Of a DNA stretch of 64,000 nucleotides, positions 42,421-51,682 are shown in pieces. Under the pieces are notes generated by a model. That model worked only from the letters and a program-made list of their open reading frames with translations, was not told the DNA's origin and did no database searches. The DNA is from Streptomyces sp. AC1-42W (GTDB lineage: Bacteria > Actinomycetota > Actinomycetes > Streptomycetales > Streptomycetaceae): NCBI RefSeq assembly GCF_003248355.1, contig NZ_QKWY01000001.1, positions 186,001 through 250,000 on the forward strand, read 5' to 3'. Every line of letters begins with the position of its first letter. Position 1 is the first letter of the stretch. A program made the position numbers and the translations under genes.

Positions 42421-42966
42421 TTACAGGTACGGCCCCGAACGGACCGGGCCGTGCGGGTCGATTCCGCCGTCCTCCTCGTGACCGCTGCCCGGCGGCAGCG
42501 CTCGGCGCATCTGCTCCAACTGGGCCCGGGCCGCCATCTGCTGGGCGAACAGGGCGGTCTGGATGCCGTGGAAAAGGCCCTCCAGCCAGCCCACGAGCTG
42601 CGCCTGGGCGATCCGCAGTTCCGCTTCGGAGGGGACGGAGTCGTCGGTGAACGGCAGCGACAGCCGCTCCAGCTCCTCGACCAGTTCGGGCGCGAGCCCG
42701 TCCTCCAGCTCCTTGACCGAACCGGCGTGGATCTCCTTCAGCCGCACCCGGCTCGCCTCGTCGAGAGGAGCCGCCCTGACCTCCTCCAGGAGCTGCTTGA
42801 TCATGCTGCCGATGCGCATGACCTTCGCGGGCTGCTCGACCATCTCCGTCACCGGGACCTCCCGCGACTCGTCGTCAGTGTCACCGCCGCCGATCGCCAT
42901 TCCGTCCTGTCCCACTACGAGGACCTGGGGGTGCTCCTGCGACCGTTCATTCCTCGGCATCTCCAT
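42421..42966 (-). CDS. bpa: Bacterial proteasome activator Bpa/PafE
   Basis: A 181-residue helical protein of the DUF2587 family. The core is MVEQPAKVMRIGSMIKQLLEEV, LAPELVEELERLSLPF and LRIAQAQLVGWLEGLFHGIQTALFAQQM, the four-helix bundle that forms a dodecameric ring. The C-terminus ends in GPYL, matching the HbYX-like tail that docks into 20S proteasome pockets and opens the gate for ATP-independent degradation. Start uncertain between ATG 42966, ATG 42960 and GTG 42984. Confidence 0.92.
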   Translation of the reverse strand: MEMPRNERSQEHPQVLVVGQDGMAIGGGDTDDESREVPVTEMVEQPAKVMRIGSMIKQLLEEVRAAPLDEASRVRLKEIHAGSVKELEDGLAPELVEELERLSLPFTDDSVPSEAELRIAQAQLVGWLEGLFHGIQTALFAQQMAARAQLEQMRRALPPGSGHEEDGGIDPHGPVRSGPYL

Positions 42967-43003
42967 GCCGTCATTGTCTCGCACACACGGCGCTCATCAC
43001 TGT

Positions 43004-43044
43004 GGTGCCCCCGGGAACGGTTGATCCACCGTCCCGGAGGCACC
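43004..43044 (-). terminator. Terminator after the ABC permease
   Basis: Long hairpin GGTGCC-CCGGGA-CGG pairing with CCG-TCCCGG-GGCACC with small bulges, 15 bp beyond the permease stop. Confidence 0.7.
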
Positions 43045-43059
43045 GAACAGCCCAGCCGG

Positions 43060-45906
43060 TCAGCCGGCCCGGCGCGACAGGGCCGACCGCGAGCGGGTGA
43101 AGACCGCCGCGAGGACGCCCGCGAGCAGTGGGACCGCCACGGCCAGCAGCCCGATCGTCGCCCAGGGCACCACGATCGGCGTGTACGCGGACTCCATGGG
43201 CGTGATCCGCATCTGCTTCATCGCCTCGCGCAGATCGACCAGCCGCAGCGCCACCGCGGGCACCAGGCCCGCCGCCGTCCCCAGCAGCACCCCGGTCAGC
43301 GCCACCACCAGGCACTGGAAGCCGGAGAGCGAGCGCCGCACGTGCGGGGGCGCGCCCACCGCGCTGAGCGTGGTGAGGTCGGCCTCCGCGTCCGCCTTGG
43401 CCAGGCCGGTCGTGATCGCGGCGGCGCCCATCGTCACCACCCCGGCGAACAGGGTGAGGATCAGCAGAATGGTGCTGCCCCGGTCGTTGGCACCGGAGTT
43501 GGTCTGCACCCAGAGGCCGCCGCCCGCCTGGTCGATGGCGGCCGACACCCGCTGGCTCTCCTCGTCCGTGGGCGCGTGGCCCACCGTGTACACGCTGCCG
43601 TACGGCTCGGTGTGCAGGCCGAGGCGTTCGGCGGTGGGCTGCGGCAGGATCATGCGGACGCCGGGCGTCGTGGCGTACTCCGGCTTCGCCACGTAGACCT
43701 TGAGCCGGTCGGTGGTCTTCTCGGGCGGGCCGGGGTGCAGCTCGCGGTTCTTCGTGTCCTTGTCGTTGTACCGGTGGACGGCCTTGAGGGTGACCTCGCC
43801 GTTCTCCGCGTACGCCTCGTTGAGCAGGACGGGCGTGCCGGCCTTCAGGGCGGCGGCCGCCGCCGGGTCGTGGAGCTTCACATAGGTGTCGAGGAACGCG
43901 GCGTCGGCGACGACGATGTTGTTGGCGTCGGAGTTGAAGGAACTGGTGGACACGCGCACGTCCACACAGGCCGGGGTCCGCATCATCGCGCGGTGCTCGT
44001 CGGCGGAGAGCCGTGCGGCCAGTTCCTTCGCGCCGTCGGCGTCGAGCGGGCAGGTGTGGCCCTTGCCGACGGGCTTGACCAGCTCCATGGAGCCGCAGCT
44101 GTCCTCCTCCTCGTAGTAGATGTTGCAGTCGCTGCCCGCCCAGACGCGCGAGACGTCCGCGCGCCTTCCGGTCACCGCCATGTTGTGCTCGACGGCGGCA
44201 CGGGCCACCGGAAGCCGCGCGGCGGACTCGGCGTCACCCGCCGACAGGGAGATCGTCCCCTCGGTCAGCATGGGCATGTAGTCGTAGTCGGACTCGGCCA
44301 GGTTGCTGGCCATGTACGTGGCGATGGCCACCGAGCCCGCCACGGCCGCCATCACGGCCGCCACCGCGGGGGCGGTACGGCCCCGGTTGCGGGCCGCGTC
44401 CCGCAGCGCCATCCGGGGCGAGAGCGGGAGCCCGCGGCCGAGCCGGCCCAGCAGTCCGACGATCACCGGAATGCAGGCGAGCAGCCCGATCTCGGCGACG
44501 ACCGAGCCGCCGGCGACCAGCATGGAATCGCCGCTGGTGCCCCCGTACACGGCGACGAACACGCCGAGCGCGAGTACACACGCGCCCGTGACGGGCAGCA
44601 CCCGCGAGCTGCGGCGCACCCCGCGCCGGCCGGTCAGCGACTCCAGGACGGACTGCCGGCCCGCCACGATCGCCGGGGCGAGCGCCGCCAGCAGACCGGT
44701 GACCAGGCCGAGCACGGCGATGACCAGGAGTTCGGTGGGACGGATCACCAGCGAGCCGAAGCGGTGCCCGGCCCAGCCCTCGATCATCGGCCGGAACACC
44801 ACCGTGAGCAGCAGCCCGGCCGCGACACCGGCGACCGCGCCGGCACCGCCGAGCACGAGACCGCCGCCGAGGACGACCGCGCGGACCTGGCTCCGGTCAC
44901 CGCCGCAGGTGCCCAGCAGGCCCAGCTGGCGGCGGGACCGGCGGGCGCCCACGGCGAACGCCGGTCCGGCCAGCAGCACGATCTCCAGGAGCGCCATCGC
45001 GACGACGGTGATGGCGGCGGCCCCGGCCTCCCCGCCGCCGGAGCCGACGCGGTCGTAGTCCGGGTACGACTTGAGCAGCGGGATCTCGGACCTCGCCGGC
45101 GGGTTCTCGAAGACCTGCCGGGAGGAGACGACGGCGCCCGCCTTGTTGGCCGCCAGCACGTCCTGCCAGCCGACCCCGGCCTGTCCCGGCATCTCGACCA
45201 GCCACTGCGGCTGGCCCGGATGGGGCTCCGGCACCTTCTTGTCGCCCTCGGCCAGCTTCTGCCAGGGGGCGATCACCGCGCCCGGCTCGGCGTACAGCAG
45301 TTTCGCCTCAAGATCGGCGGGCAGCTCCACCGCGCCGGTGATCGTGTACTTCCTCCCGGACGGCGTCACCGTGACATCGGAGCCCACGCGCAGGCCGGCC
45401 GACTCCAGGAACGGCTCGGTGGCCACCATCTCGCCCGTGCCGCGCGGGAACGCGCCCTTCAACAGGTCGATCTTGCCGCGGGCCATCCGGTCCGAGGTCT
45501 TCAGCTCGATGATCTCGACGCTCGCGATCCCGTACGCGGTCGTGACCGTGCCCGGCACGGACTGCTCACTGATCGCCCGCGCCCCGCGGGGGAAGGCGGC
45601 CCGCATGTCGATCGGCGGCAGCTCCTCGTCGGGCATCTCGCCGACCGGGTTGTACATGTTGCCGTCGGGCATCTGCTCGACCGGCCCCATGCCCGCGTCG
45701 TTGAACAGCGCGTCGGCCGCACCGATCCGGGCCGTCAGCTGCTCCGCCGGGCTCAGGTCCGCACTGCGGAACGTGATGTCGGCGGCCGTGACGCCCAGGA
45801 CCGGCAGCGCGATCATCGCGACCACCAGGGCGCTGCGGCCCTTGGCGCGCAGCGCGTCGCGGCGGGCTATCCGGAGGGCGGCGCGCCACCCCGTGAAGAC
45901 GCTCAC
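43060..45906 (-). CDS. FtsX-like ABC transporter permease
   Basis: A 948-residue permease. A first membrane helix near the N-terminus (SALVVAMIALPVLGVTAADI) is followed by a large extracytoplasmic domain (residues 40-290) and two FtsX/MacB blocks of membrane helices (about 290-530 and 840-940). This double-FtsX form is common in antibiotic- or lipid-export systems of Streptomyces. It overlaps the ATPase gene by 4 bp. The pair is probably controlled by the upstream PadR regulator. The substrate is unknown. Confidence 0.92.
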   Translation of the reverse strand: MSVFTGWRAALRIARRDALRAKGRSALVVAMIALPVLGVTAADITFRSADLSPAEQLTARIGAADALFNDAGMGPVEQMPDGNMYNPVGEMPDEELPPIDMRAAFPRGARAISEQSVPGTVTTAYGIASVEIIELKTSDRMARGKIDLLKGAFPRGTGEMVATEPFLESAGLRVGSDVTVTPSGRKYTITGAVELPADLEAKLLYAEPGAVIAPWQKLAEGDKKVPEPHPGQPQWLVEMPGQAGVGWQDVLAANKAGAVVSSRQVFENPPARSEIPLLKSYPDYDRVGSGGGEAGAAAITVVAMALLEIVLLAGPAFAVGARRSRRQLGLLGTCGGDRSQVRAVVLGGGLVLGGAGAVAGVAAGLLLTVVFRPMIEGWAGHRFGSLVIRPTELLVIAVLGLVTGLLAALAPAIVAGRQSVLESLTGRRGVRRSSRVLPVTGACVLALGVFVAVYGGTSGDSMLVAGGSVVAEIGLLACIPVIVGLLGRLGRGLPLSPRMALRDAARNRGRTAPAVAAVMAAVAGSVAIATYMASNLAESDYDYMPMLTEGTISLSAGDAESAARLPVARAAVEHNMAVTGRRADVSRVWAGSDCNIYYEEEDSCGSMELVKPVGKGHTCPLDADGAKELAARLSADEHRAMMRTPACVDVRVSTSSFNSDANNIVVADAAFLDTYVKLHDPAAAAALKAGTPVLLNEAYAENGEVTLKAVHRYNDKDTKNRELHPGPPEKTTDRLKVYVAKPEYATTPGVRMILPQPTAERLGLHTEPYGSVYTVGHAPTDEESQRVSAAIDQAGGGLWVQTNSGANDRGSTILLILTLFAGVVTMGAAAITTGLAKADAEADLTTLSAVGAPPHVRRSLSGFQCLVVALTGVLLGTAAGLVPAVALRLVDLREAMKQMRITPMESAYTPIVVPWATIGLLAVAVPLLAGVLAAVFTRSRSALSRRAG

Positions 45907-46670
45907 TCGGCTCCCCCGGCGGCCAGCAGCGAGTCGGCCCCGGCGGTCAGCGTCTGGTCCACGATCGAACCGTCCCGCAGGAAGACGACCCGGTCCGCCC
46001 AGGCCGCGTAGCGCGGCTCGTGCGTGACCATCACCCCGGCCGCGCCCCGGTCGCAGCGGTTGCGCAGCAGCGCGAGGACGGCCTCGCCGGTCTCGGAGTC
46101 GAGGGCGCCGGTCGGTTCGTCGGCGAGGACCAGGCGCCGGTCGCCCACCAGGGCGCGGGCGATGGCGACGCGCTGCTGCTGGCCGCCGGACATCTCGTCC
46201 GGGAAGCGGTCCCCGATCTCCAGGAGGTTCATCTCCTCCAGCGCGGCTCGGGCCTCCTTGCGGGCCTTGCGGACCGGGACGCCGTCCAGCTCGCGCGGCA
46301 GGGCGATGTTCTCGGCGGCCGTCAGCGCGGGGATCAGGTTGTAGTCCTGGAAGACATAGCCGACGCTGCGGCGGCGGAGGGCGGCGAGCCCCTTGCGGCC
46401 GAGCGTGGAGATGTCCTGGCCCTCGATGACGACCTGGCCGCCGCTCGCGGTGTCCAGACCGCCGGCGAGGGTCAGCAGGGTGGACTTGCCCGAGCCGGAC
46501 GGGCCCATCACGGCGACGAGTTCACCGGCGTGCACGGACAGGCTGATGCCGCGCAGCGCCTGGACCTCGGCGATGCCGGTGCCGTGGGTGCGGGTGAGCG
46601 AGCGGAGTTCGAGGACCGGTGCGTCCACCGGGAGCGGCGGTGCGGCCGGCGACGGGTCGTGCAGGGACAT
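45903..46670 (-). CDS. ABC transporter ATP-binding protein, MacB/LolD type
   Basis: A 255-residue ATPase with Walker A MGPSGSGKST, Q-loop YVFQDYNLIP, signature MSGGQQQRVAIARAL, Walker B LVLADEPTGALD and switch His in VMVTHEPR. It powers the adjacent FtsX-like permease. AAGGGG lies 5 nt before the ATG. The family does not import; it extrudes small molecules or moves lipoproteins by mechanotransmission. Confidence 0.95.
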   Translation of the reverse strand: MSLHDPSPAAPPLPVDAPVLELRSLTRTHGTGIAEVQALRGISLSVHAGELVAVMGPSGSGKSTLLTLAGGLDTASGGQVVIEGQDISTLGRKGLAALRRRSVGYVFQDYNLIPALTAAENIALPRELDGVPVRKARKEARAALEEMNLLEIGDRFPDEMSGGQQQRVAIARALVGDRRLVLADEPTGALDSETGEAVLALLRNRCDRGAAGVMVTHEPRYAAWADRVVFLRDGSIVDQTLTAGADSLLAAGGAE

Positions 46671-46759
46671 GGTTCCCCTTCGGAACGTGGAGGTACGGGA
46701 GCGGCCGGCGTGCGGACGCGGGGCGCGGGCGGCCCCGGTGACGGGGCGGCGGGCCGCTC

Positions 46760-47359
46760 TCAGCGGCGGGTGCGGGCGCGGGTGGCGGCGCCCTGGGCCG
46801 GGGGCTCCACCGGCTCCGTGGCGGCGGCTTCGGCGAGGCGGATCAGCCGGGCCTCGCAGTGGTCCAGCCAGCGGGCCTCGGCCTCGGCCTGGAATATCAG
46901 CTGCTCCACGACGAGCAGCCAGGCCACCTCGTCGCGGTTGGCGGGGGCCTGGGCGAGGGACTGCGCCTTCAGCCGGGTGTAGTCCTGCATGGCCTTCACC
47001 GTGTGGTGGCGCTGGGCCTGGATGACGGCCCGGATGTCGACGCCGGGCGCCCCGACCGCCATGGCGAGCTTGATGGCCAGCTCGTCACGGGGCGGGCTGC
47101 TGCGGTCGACCGGCGTCTCGAACCAGGAGCGCAGCTCGGTGCGCCCGGCGTCGCTGATCGAGTAGAGCGCGTGGCCGTGGTCGTCCTCGCCGTCCTGGGC
47201 GACCAGGCCGTCGCGCTCCAGCCTGCTCAGCGTCGTGTACACCTGCCCGACGTTGAGCGGCCAGGTGGAGCCGGTGCGCGACTCGAATTCGGTGCGGAGC
47301 TGGGAGCCGTAGCGCGGCCCGCGCTCCAGGAGGGCGAGGAGCCCGTGACGGATCGACAT
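46760..47359 (-). CDS. PadR-family transcriptional regulator
   Basis: A 199-residue repressor. The winged helix (SIRHGLLALLERGPRYGSQL, VGQVYTTLSRLERDGLV) is at residues 1-85, followed by the PadR C-terminal helical domain (VEQLIFQAEAEARWLDHCEARL). It is the first gene before the ABC genes (90-bp gap) and likely represses them and itself. The ATG at 47359 lies inside a palindrome, and the promoter places the transcription start at or next to it, so the message is probably leaderless. Confidence 0.92.
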   Translation of the reverse strand: MSIRHGLLALLERGPRYGSQLRTEFESRTGSTWPLNVGQVYTTLSRLERDGLVAQDGEDDHGHALYSISDAGRTELRSWFETPVDRSSPPRDELAIKLAMAVGAPGVDIRAVIQAQRHHTVKAMQDYTRLKAQSLAQAPANRDEVAWLLVVEQLIFQAEAEARWLDHCEARLIRLAEAAATEPVEPPAQGAATRARTRR

Positions 47360-47395
47360 ACTGAGTATGTATACCGAGTATGTTGGTTGTGGCAA
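47356..47395 (-). promoter_or_regulatory. PadR promoter-operator with leaderless start
   Basis: On the minus strand, -35 TTGCCA (47390-47395), 16-nt spacer and -10 TATACA (47368-47373) place the start of transcription about at the ATG. Perfect palindrome ACATACT-G-AGTATGT (47356-47370) covers the start codon, and the half-site GAGTATGT is repeated 13 bp away (47376-47383). Confidence 0.65.
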
Positions 47396-47445
47396 GTCTC
47401 CGCCGACGCGATACGGAGGGCTGGGCGGAGGGGGGGCGCGTACGG

Positions 47446-47907
47446 TCAGCGGGCGCGGCGCATCCGCAGCGCGAGGAACCCGACACCCGCCCCGACCAGG
47501 GCGATTCCCGCCCCGAGCGACATCTGCTTCACCCGGTGCACGGTCGCCCCGTCCAGGGCCCGGCGCCCGGCGGGGGCGGGCTCGGGGAAGTCGTCCGGGT
47601 CGGGGGTGAAGGAGGGCACGGCGGCCGGCTCGGAGGCCGCTTCCCGCTCCGCGCGCTCAGCGAGCGCGTCCTGCCGGGCCAGTTCGGCGGCCGACCGGCC
47701 CGGCCGCTGCCGCCCGGCCCCGGCGGGCCATCCGGCCAGCGGCGACTGCACCTCGGCGGACCGGGAGGCGCTCGGCGCGGCGGACGCGTCGGGCGAACCG
47801 GCAGAGCCCGGAGCCGCCGCGCCCAGCGTCGCGGCCGTCGCCGCCGCCGTCAGCGCCAGGCAGGCCACGCCCCGTGAGGAGCGCGTGGAGAGCTGTCCCG
47901 AAGCCAT
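47446..47907 (-). CDS. Secreted or membrane-anchored small protein, unknown
   Basis: A 153-residue protein with a signal-like N-terminus (RGVACLALTAAATAATLGAAAPGSAG), a disordered Ala/Pro/Ser and charged middle, and a C-terminal membrane helix (MSLGAGIALVGAGVGFLALRMRRAR) with a positive stop-transfer tail. This arrangement predicts a short surface protein held by its C-terminus. No family recognised. It lies 81 bp after the kinase gene on the same strand. Confidence 0.7.
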   Translation of the reverse strand: MASGQLSTRSSRGVACLALTAAATAATLGAAAPGSAGSPDASAAPSASRSAEVQSPLAGWPAGAGRQRPGRSAAELARQDALAERAEREAASEPAAVPSFTPDPDDFPEPAPAGRRALDGATVHRVKQMSLGAGIALVGAGVGFLALRMRRAR

Positions 47908-47988
47908 GCGGCCACCGTCACACGCGGCGGTACGAGCGGCATCCCGGACGAGGCGTACGGATGGCGGCCCGTCCGCACGGAGGAGGAA

Positions 47989-49626
47989 CTACGCGGGATC
48001 GCCCGTCGCGATCTCCAGCTCGAAGTGCGCACCGACCTCCGACACCGCCGCCCCGGAGGACGGGAACTGGTTGATGACCTGGTCCTCGGCGTAGGCGTTG
48101 CCCGGTACCTTCTTCACCTTGAGCGTCCAGCCCGCCGCGTCCGCGCAGGTGCGCACGGACAGGATGTCCTTGTACATGAAGTTCGGGGCGTCGACCTTGC
48201 TCGGGTCGTTCGTGTCCTCGCTCGCCTCCGTGCACTTCTCGACCTTGATCGTCCGGTTGCGTTCCGGATCGCGGTGTTCGCCCGAGGGGGAGGCGCTGGG
48301 CTTGGCCTCCGTGTCGTCCTTGTTGTCGCCGTTGAGCGCGATGACCGTGATCAGGCCGCCGATCGCGACCAGCGCGACGACGATCGCGCCGACGACCACC
48401 GGCATGTTCCGCTTGGAGCCGCCCTGCGCGGCGGTGGACGCCGTCTGCGGGGCGATCGTGTACGGCGGGGGCGTCGACTGCATCGGGGCCATGGGCGCCG
48501 GGCTCCGGTAGGCCGGGGCGCCGGTCTGCGGGTAGCCGTACGACGGGTTCGTGGCCGGGGCAGGGGTGGCCGGTCCGTACGGGCCGGGCTGCGCCGTCTG
48601 GTACGGGCCCGGCTGGTACGGCGTCCGGACGCCCTGCGGGGCCGCGCCGGACTGGTCGACCGGCGGGAAGACCGCCGAGCCGACGCCCGAGCCGCTGTTG
48701 GCCGGGGCGCCGCCGTTGCCCACGATCACCGGGGCGCCGGTCGGGCCGCCCGCGCTCAGGACCCGGGCGATCTCGTCCTGCATGGCGGCCGCGCTGGGGA
48801 AGCGCTCGTTCGGGTTCTTCTTGAGCGCGCGGGCGACGAGCGCGTCCATCGCCGGGGTCAGCGAGCGGTTGATCGTGGACGGGGCGACCGGCTCCTCCTG
48901 CACATGCGCGTACGCGATGGCGAGCGGGGAGTCGGCGTCGAACGGCAGCCGGCCGGTCAGCAGCTGGAACAGCATGATGCCGACCGAGTAGAGGTCGGAG
49001 CGCGCGTCGACGCCGCGGCCCAGGGCCTGTTCGGGGGAGAGGTACTGCGGGGTGCCGACGACCATGCCGGTCTGGGTCATCGACGTGACCCCGGACTGCA
49101 TGGCGCGGGCGATGCCGAAGTCCATGACCTTCACGACGCCGCGCTTGGTCACCATGACGTTGCCCGGCTTGATGTCGCGGTGGACCAGGCCCATTTCGTG
49201 GCTGGTGTCCAGCGCGGCCAGCACGTCCGAGGTGACCTTGAGCGCCTTGTCGGCCGGCATCGCGCCCTGTGCCCGGATGTCCGACGCCAGGACGGAGCCG
49301 AGCGGCTGCCCCTCGACGTACTCCATGACGATGTACGGCATCAGCGCGCCGCCGAGCTCGTCCTCACCGGTGTCGAACACCGAGACGATGTTGGTGTGCT
49401 GGAGCTTCGCGACGGCCTGCGCCTCACGGCGGAAGCGCTCGCGGAAGGACTGCTCGCGGCCCAACTCGGTGTGGAGGGTCTTGATCGCGACCTGGCGGTC
49501 GAGCGCGGTGTCGTACGCCAGATAAACGGACGCCATCCCGCCTTCGCCGAGCAGATCGCGCAGCTGGTAGCGGCCGCCGGCGACCGCGCCCCCCGCGTAG
49601 CGGCCCTGCGTACCGTCCTGGCTCAT
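47989..49626 (-). CDS. Membrane serine/threonine protein kinase with C-terminal PASTA-like domain
   Basis: A 545-residue kinase. The Hanks domain (residues 15-290) has LGEGGMASVYLAYD, LVHRDIKPGNVMV, VMDFGIARAMQ and YLSPEQALGRGVD. A Pro/Tyr/Gln-rich linker leads to a membrane helix (MPVVVGAIVVALVAIGGLITVIAL) and an external domain of about 100 residues resembling one PASTA repeat (MYKDILSVRTCADAAGWTL, DQVINQFPSSGA). The two external Cys may form a disulfide. ATG 49626 has GAGGGGGAAG upstream. It is divergent from another kinase. Confidence 0.93.
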   Translation of the reverse strand: MSQDGTQGRYAGGAVAGGRYQLRDLLGEGGMASVYLAYDTALDRQVAIKTLHTELGREQSFRERFRREAQAVAKLQHTNIVSVFDTGEDELGGALMPYIVMEYVEGQPLGSVLASDIRAQGAMPADKALKVTSDVLAALDTSHEMGLVHRDIKPGNVMVTKRGVVKVMDFGIARAMQSGVTSMTQTGMVVGTPQYLSPEQALGRGVDARSDLYSVGIMLFQLLTGRLPFDADSPLAIAYAHVQEEPVAPSTINRSLTPAMDALVARALKKNPNERFPSAAAMQDEIARVLSAGGPTGAPVIVGNGGAPANSGSGVGSAVFPPVDQSGAAPQGVRTPYQPGPYQTAQPGPYGPATPAPATNPSYGYPQTGAPAYRSPAPMAPMQSTPPPYTIAPQTASTAAQGGSKRNMPVVVGAIVVALVAIGGLITVIALNGDNKDDTEAKPSASPSGEHRDPERNRTIKVEKCTEASEDTNDPSKVDAPNFMYKDILSVRTCADAAGWTLKVKKVPGNAYAEDQVINQFPSSGAAVSEVGAHFELEIATGDPA

Positions 49627-49975
49627 GACTGGCTTCCCCCTCGGCGCGCGACCCACGCGATCTCGGCGCGCGGCTCACGCGATGATCCCTATACCCGGCC
49701 AAGTCTGCCCCAGGGGTACGACACGTCAAGCCAGGTGCCCGTTCCGTGACCGTACGCACTGGAAGCGTCTCGGAAGCGTTACAGGATCAGCATGGAATTT
49801 GCGCCGGTGGCGCGCCAGCCGATTGGATGGCCGGTCCGGCGCCGAATCGGCCTGTCCGACTGAGGCTGTAGCGTGACGGGGCAATGCGACCGGCAGCGCG
49901 GCCGGCACCGCAGCAAGGCACCGTGAGACCCCGCGACGCGCGAACGGACGCGGACAGATACGACGGCGAGGACTG
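49627..49975. other. Divergent region between two kinase genes
   Basis: This 349-bp gap holds both kinase promoters. No strong palindrome, RNA gene or consensus promoter could be fixed by eye. Direct repeats GAAGCGT near 49765-49780 are the only visible pattern. Confidence 0.4.
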
Positions 49976-51658
49976 ATGGCACCCGAACCCGAAGCAAACG
50001 GCGGCGGCGTTCCGGATGGCACCGAATCCTGGGGCATCGGCGGGGTCGTCGGCGACGGACGCTACCGGCTGACCCACCGGCTGGGCCGGGGCGGCATGGC
50101 GGAGGTCTTCGCGGCGGAGGACGTCCGGCTGGGGCGTACGGTCGCGGTGAAGCTGCTCCGCTCCGACCTCGCCGAGGACCCGGTCTCCAAGGCCCGCTTC
50201 ACCCGCGAGGCACAGTCGGTCGCCGGGCTCAACCACCATGCGGTGGTGGCGGTGTACGACTCCGGCGAGGACACGGTGGCCGGGCAGACCGTCCCGTACA
50301 TCGTCATGGAGCTGGTCGAGGGCCGCACGATCCGCGATCTGCTGATCAGCGCCGAGCCGCCGCCGCCGGAGCAGGCGCTGATCATCGTCTCCGGGGTGCT
50401 GGAGGCGCTCGCCTACTCGCACCAGCACGGCATCGTGCACCGCGACATCAAGCCCGCCAACGTGATCATCACCCACTCCGGCGCGGTCAAGGTGATGGAC
50501 TTCGGCATCGCCCGCGCGCTGCACAGCGGGCAGGCCACGATGACGCAGACCGGCATGGTCATGGGCACCCCGCAGTACCTCTCCCCGGAGCAGGCGCTGG
50601 GCAAGGCCGTCGACTACCGCTCCGACCTGTACGCCACCGGCTGCCTGCTGTACGAACTGCTGGCGCTGCGGCCCCCGTTCACGGGCGAGACGCCGCTGTC
50701 GGTGGTCTACCAGCATGTGCAGGACACCCCGATCCCGCCGTCGAACATCCTGGAGTCGGTGCCGCCGGAGCTGGACGGGCTCGTCATGCGCTCGCTGGCG
50801 AAGGACCCGGACGACCGCTTCCAGAGCGCCGAGGAGATGCGCGGGCTGGTCCAGTACAGCCTGCAGATGCTCCAGGTGCAGGGCGGTCACACCGGTACGT
50901 GGAACACCGGCCCGGTGCTGCTGAACGACGGCCCCGGCACCCCGCCCGGCGGCATGACCGGCGCCACCCGCGCCATGGGCTACGCGCCGCACGGCGACAC
51001 CTCCAAGTCCCCGATCCTGCCGCCGATGAACCCCGACGACGGGGGCTACGACGGCGGCAGCACCCGGCAGGGCGGCAGCGGGCGCGGCAAGGTGCTGCTG
51101 TTCGTCGTGCTGGCCCTGCTCGCGATCGGCGCGGGCGTGGCCATCGCGCTCAACGCGGCGGACAACGGCGGTACGAAGCACGAGAAGAAGCCCACCGAGA
51201 CGTCCGTTTCGCCGACGCCGAAGAAGGAATCGCCGACGCCGACCCCGGAGGACACCCAGGAGACCCGGCAGCCCGGCGACAGCACCGGCGGCGGCTGGAA
51301 CAACACCTGGCAGCCGTCCCCCACCGCGACCGAGACGTCCGAGTCCCCCACCGCGACCGTCCCCCAGCCGGGCACCGGCGGCACGGACACCGGCGGCACG
51401 GAGGACGGCGGCACCACGGGGACCGGCGACGACAGCGGCGGCGGTTCCGGCGACACCGGTACGGGCACCGACGGCGACCCCGGCACGGCCACCGAGGGCG
51501 GCGACACCGGCGCCACCAGCGGCGACACCACCAGCCAGGGCACGTCCGCCGGCACCAGCCAGGGCGCGTCCAGCGGTGCGGACGGGGCCGCGGGCGGCGC
51601 CGCCGCAGGGGCCTCCGCCGGGACGACCACGGGGGCCGCGGGCTCGGCCACCGGCTGA
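49976..51658 (+). CDS. Membrane serine/threonine protein kinase with Gly/Thr-rich external tail
   Basis: A 560-residue kinase. The catalytic domain (residues 28-295) has LGRGGMAEVFAAED, IVHRDIKPANVII, VMDFGIARALHSG and YLSPEQALGKAVD. One membrane helix (GKVLLFVVLALLAIGAGVAIAL) is followed by about 175 external residues made almost only of Thr, Gly, Ser, Asp, Glu and Pro, with no PASTA domain. Such a tail suggests a wall-spanning spacer rather than a ligand domain. The ATG follows GGACTG; it is divergent from the previous kinase. Confidence 0.93.
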   Translation: MAPEPEANGGGVPDGTESWGIGGVVGDGRYRLTHRLGRGGMAEVFAAEDVRLGRTVAVKLLRSDLAEDPVSKARFTREAQSVAGLNHHAVVAVYDSGEDTVAGQTVPYIVMELVEGRTIRDLLISAEPPPPEQALIIVSGVLEALAYSHQHGIVHRDIKPANVIITHSGAVKVMDFGIARALHSGQATMTQTGMVMGTPQYLSPEQALGKAVDYRSDLYATGCLLYELLALRPPFTGETPLSVVYQHVQDTPIPPSNILESVPPELDGLVMRSLAKDPDDRFQSAEEMRGLVQYSLQMLQVQGGHTGTWNTGPVLLNDGPGTPPGGMTGATRAMGYAPHGDTSKSPILPPMNPDDGGYDGGSTRQGGSGRGKVLLFVVLALLAIGAGVAIALNAADNGGTKHEKKPTETSVSPTPKKESPTPTPEDTQETRQPGDSTGGGWNNTWQPSPTATETSESPTATVPQPGTGGTDTGGTEDGGTTGTGDDSGGGSGDTGTGTDGDPGTATEGGDTGATSGDTTSQGTSAGTSQGASSGADGAAGGAAAGASAGTTTGAAGSATG

Positions 51659-51682
51659 GCCCCGTACGCGCCTCGCGCGCCG

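Noticed and set aside
41392..46011. Very long open frame of more than 1500 codons
   Set aside because: It runs through the quinone reductase, bpa and the ABC permease in other frames, has no domain or ribosome site and an Arg/Gly/Pro composition typical of high-GC shadow frames.
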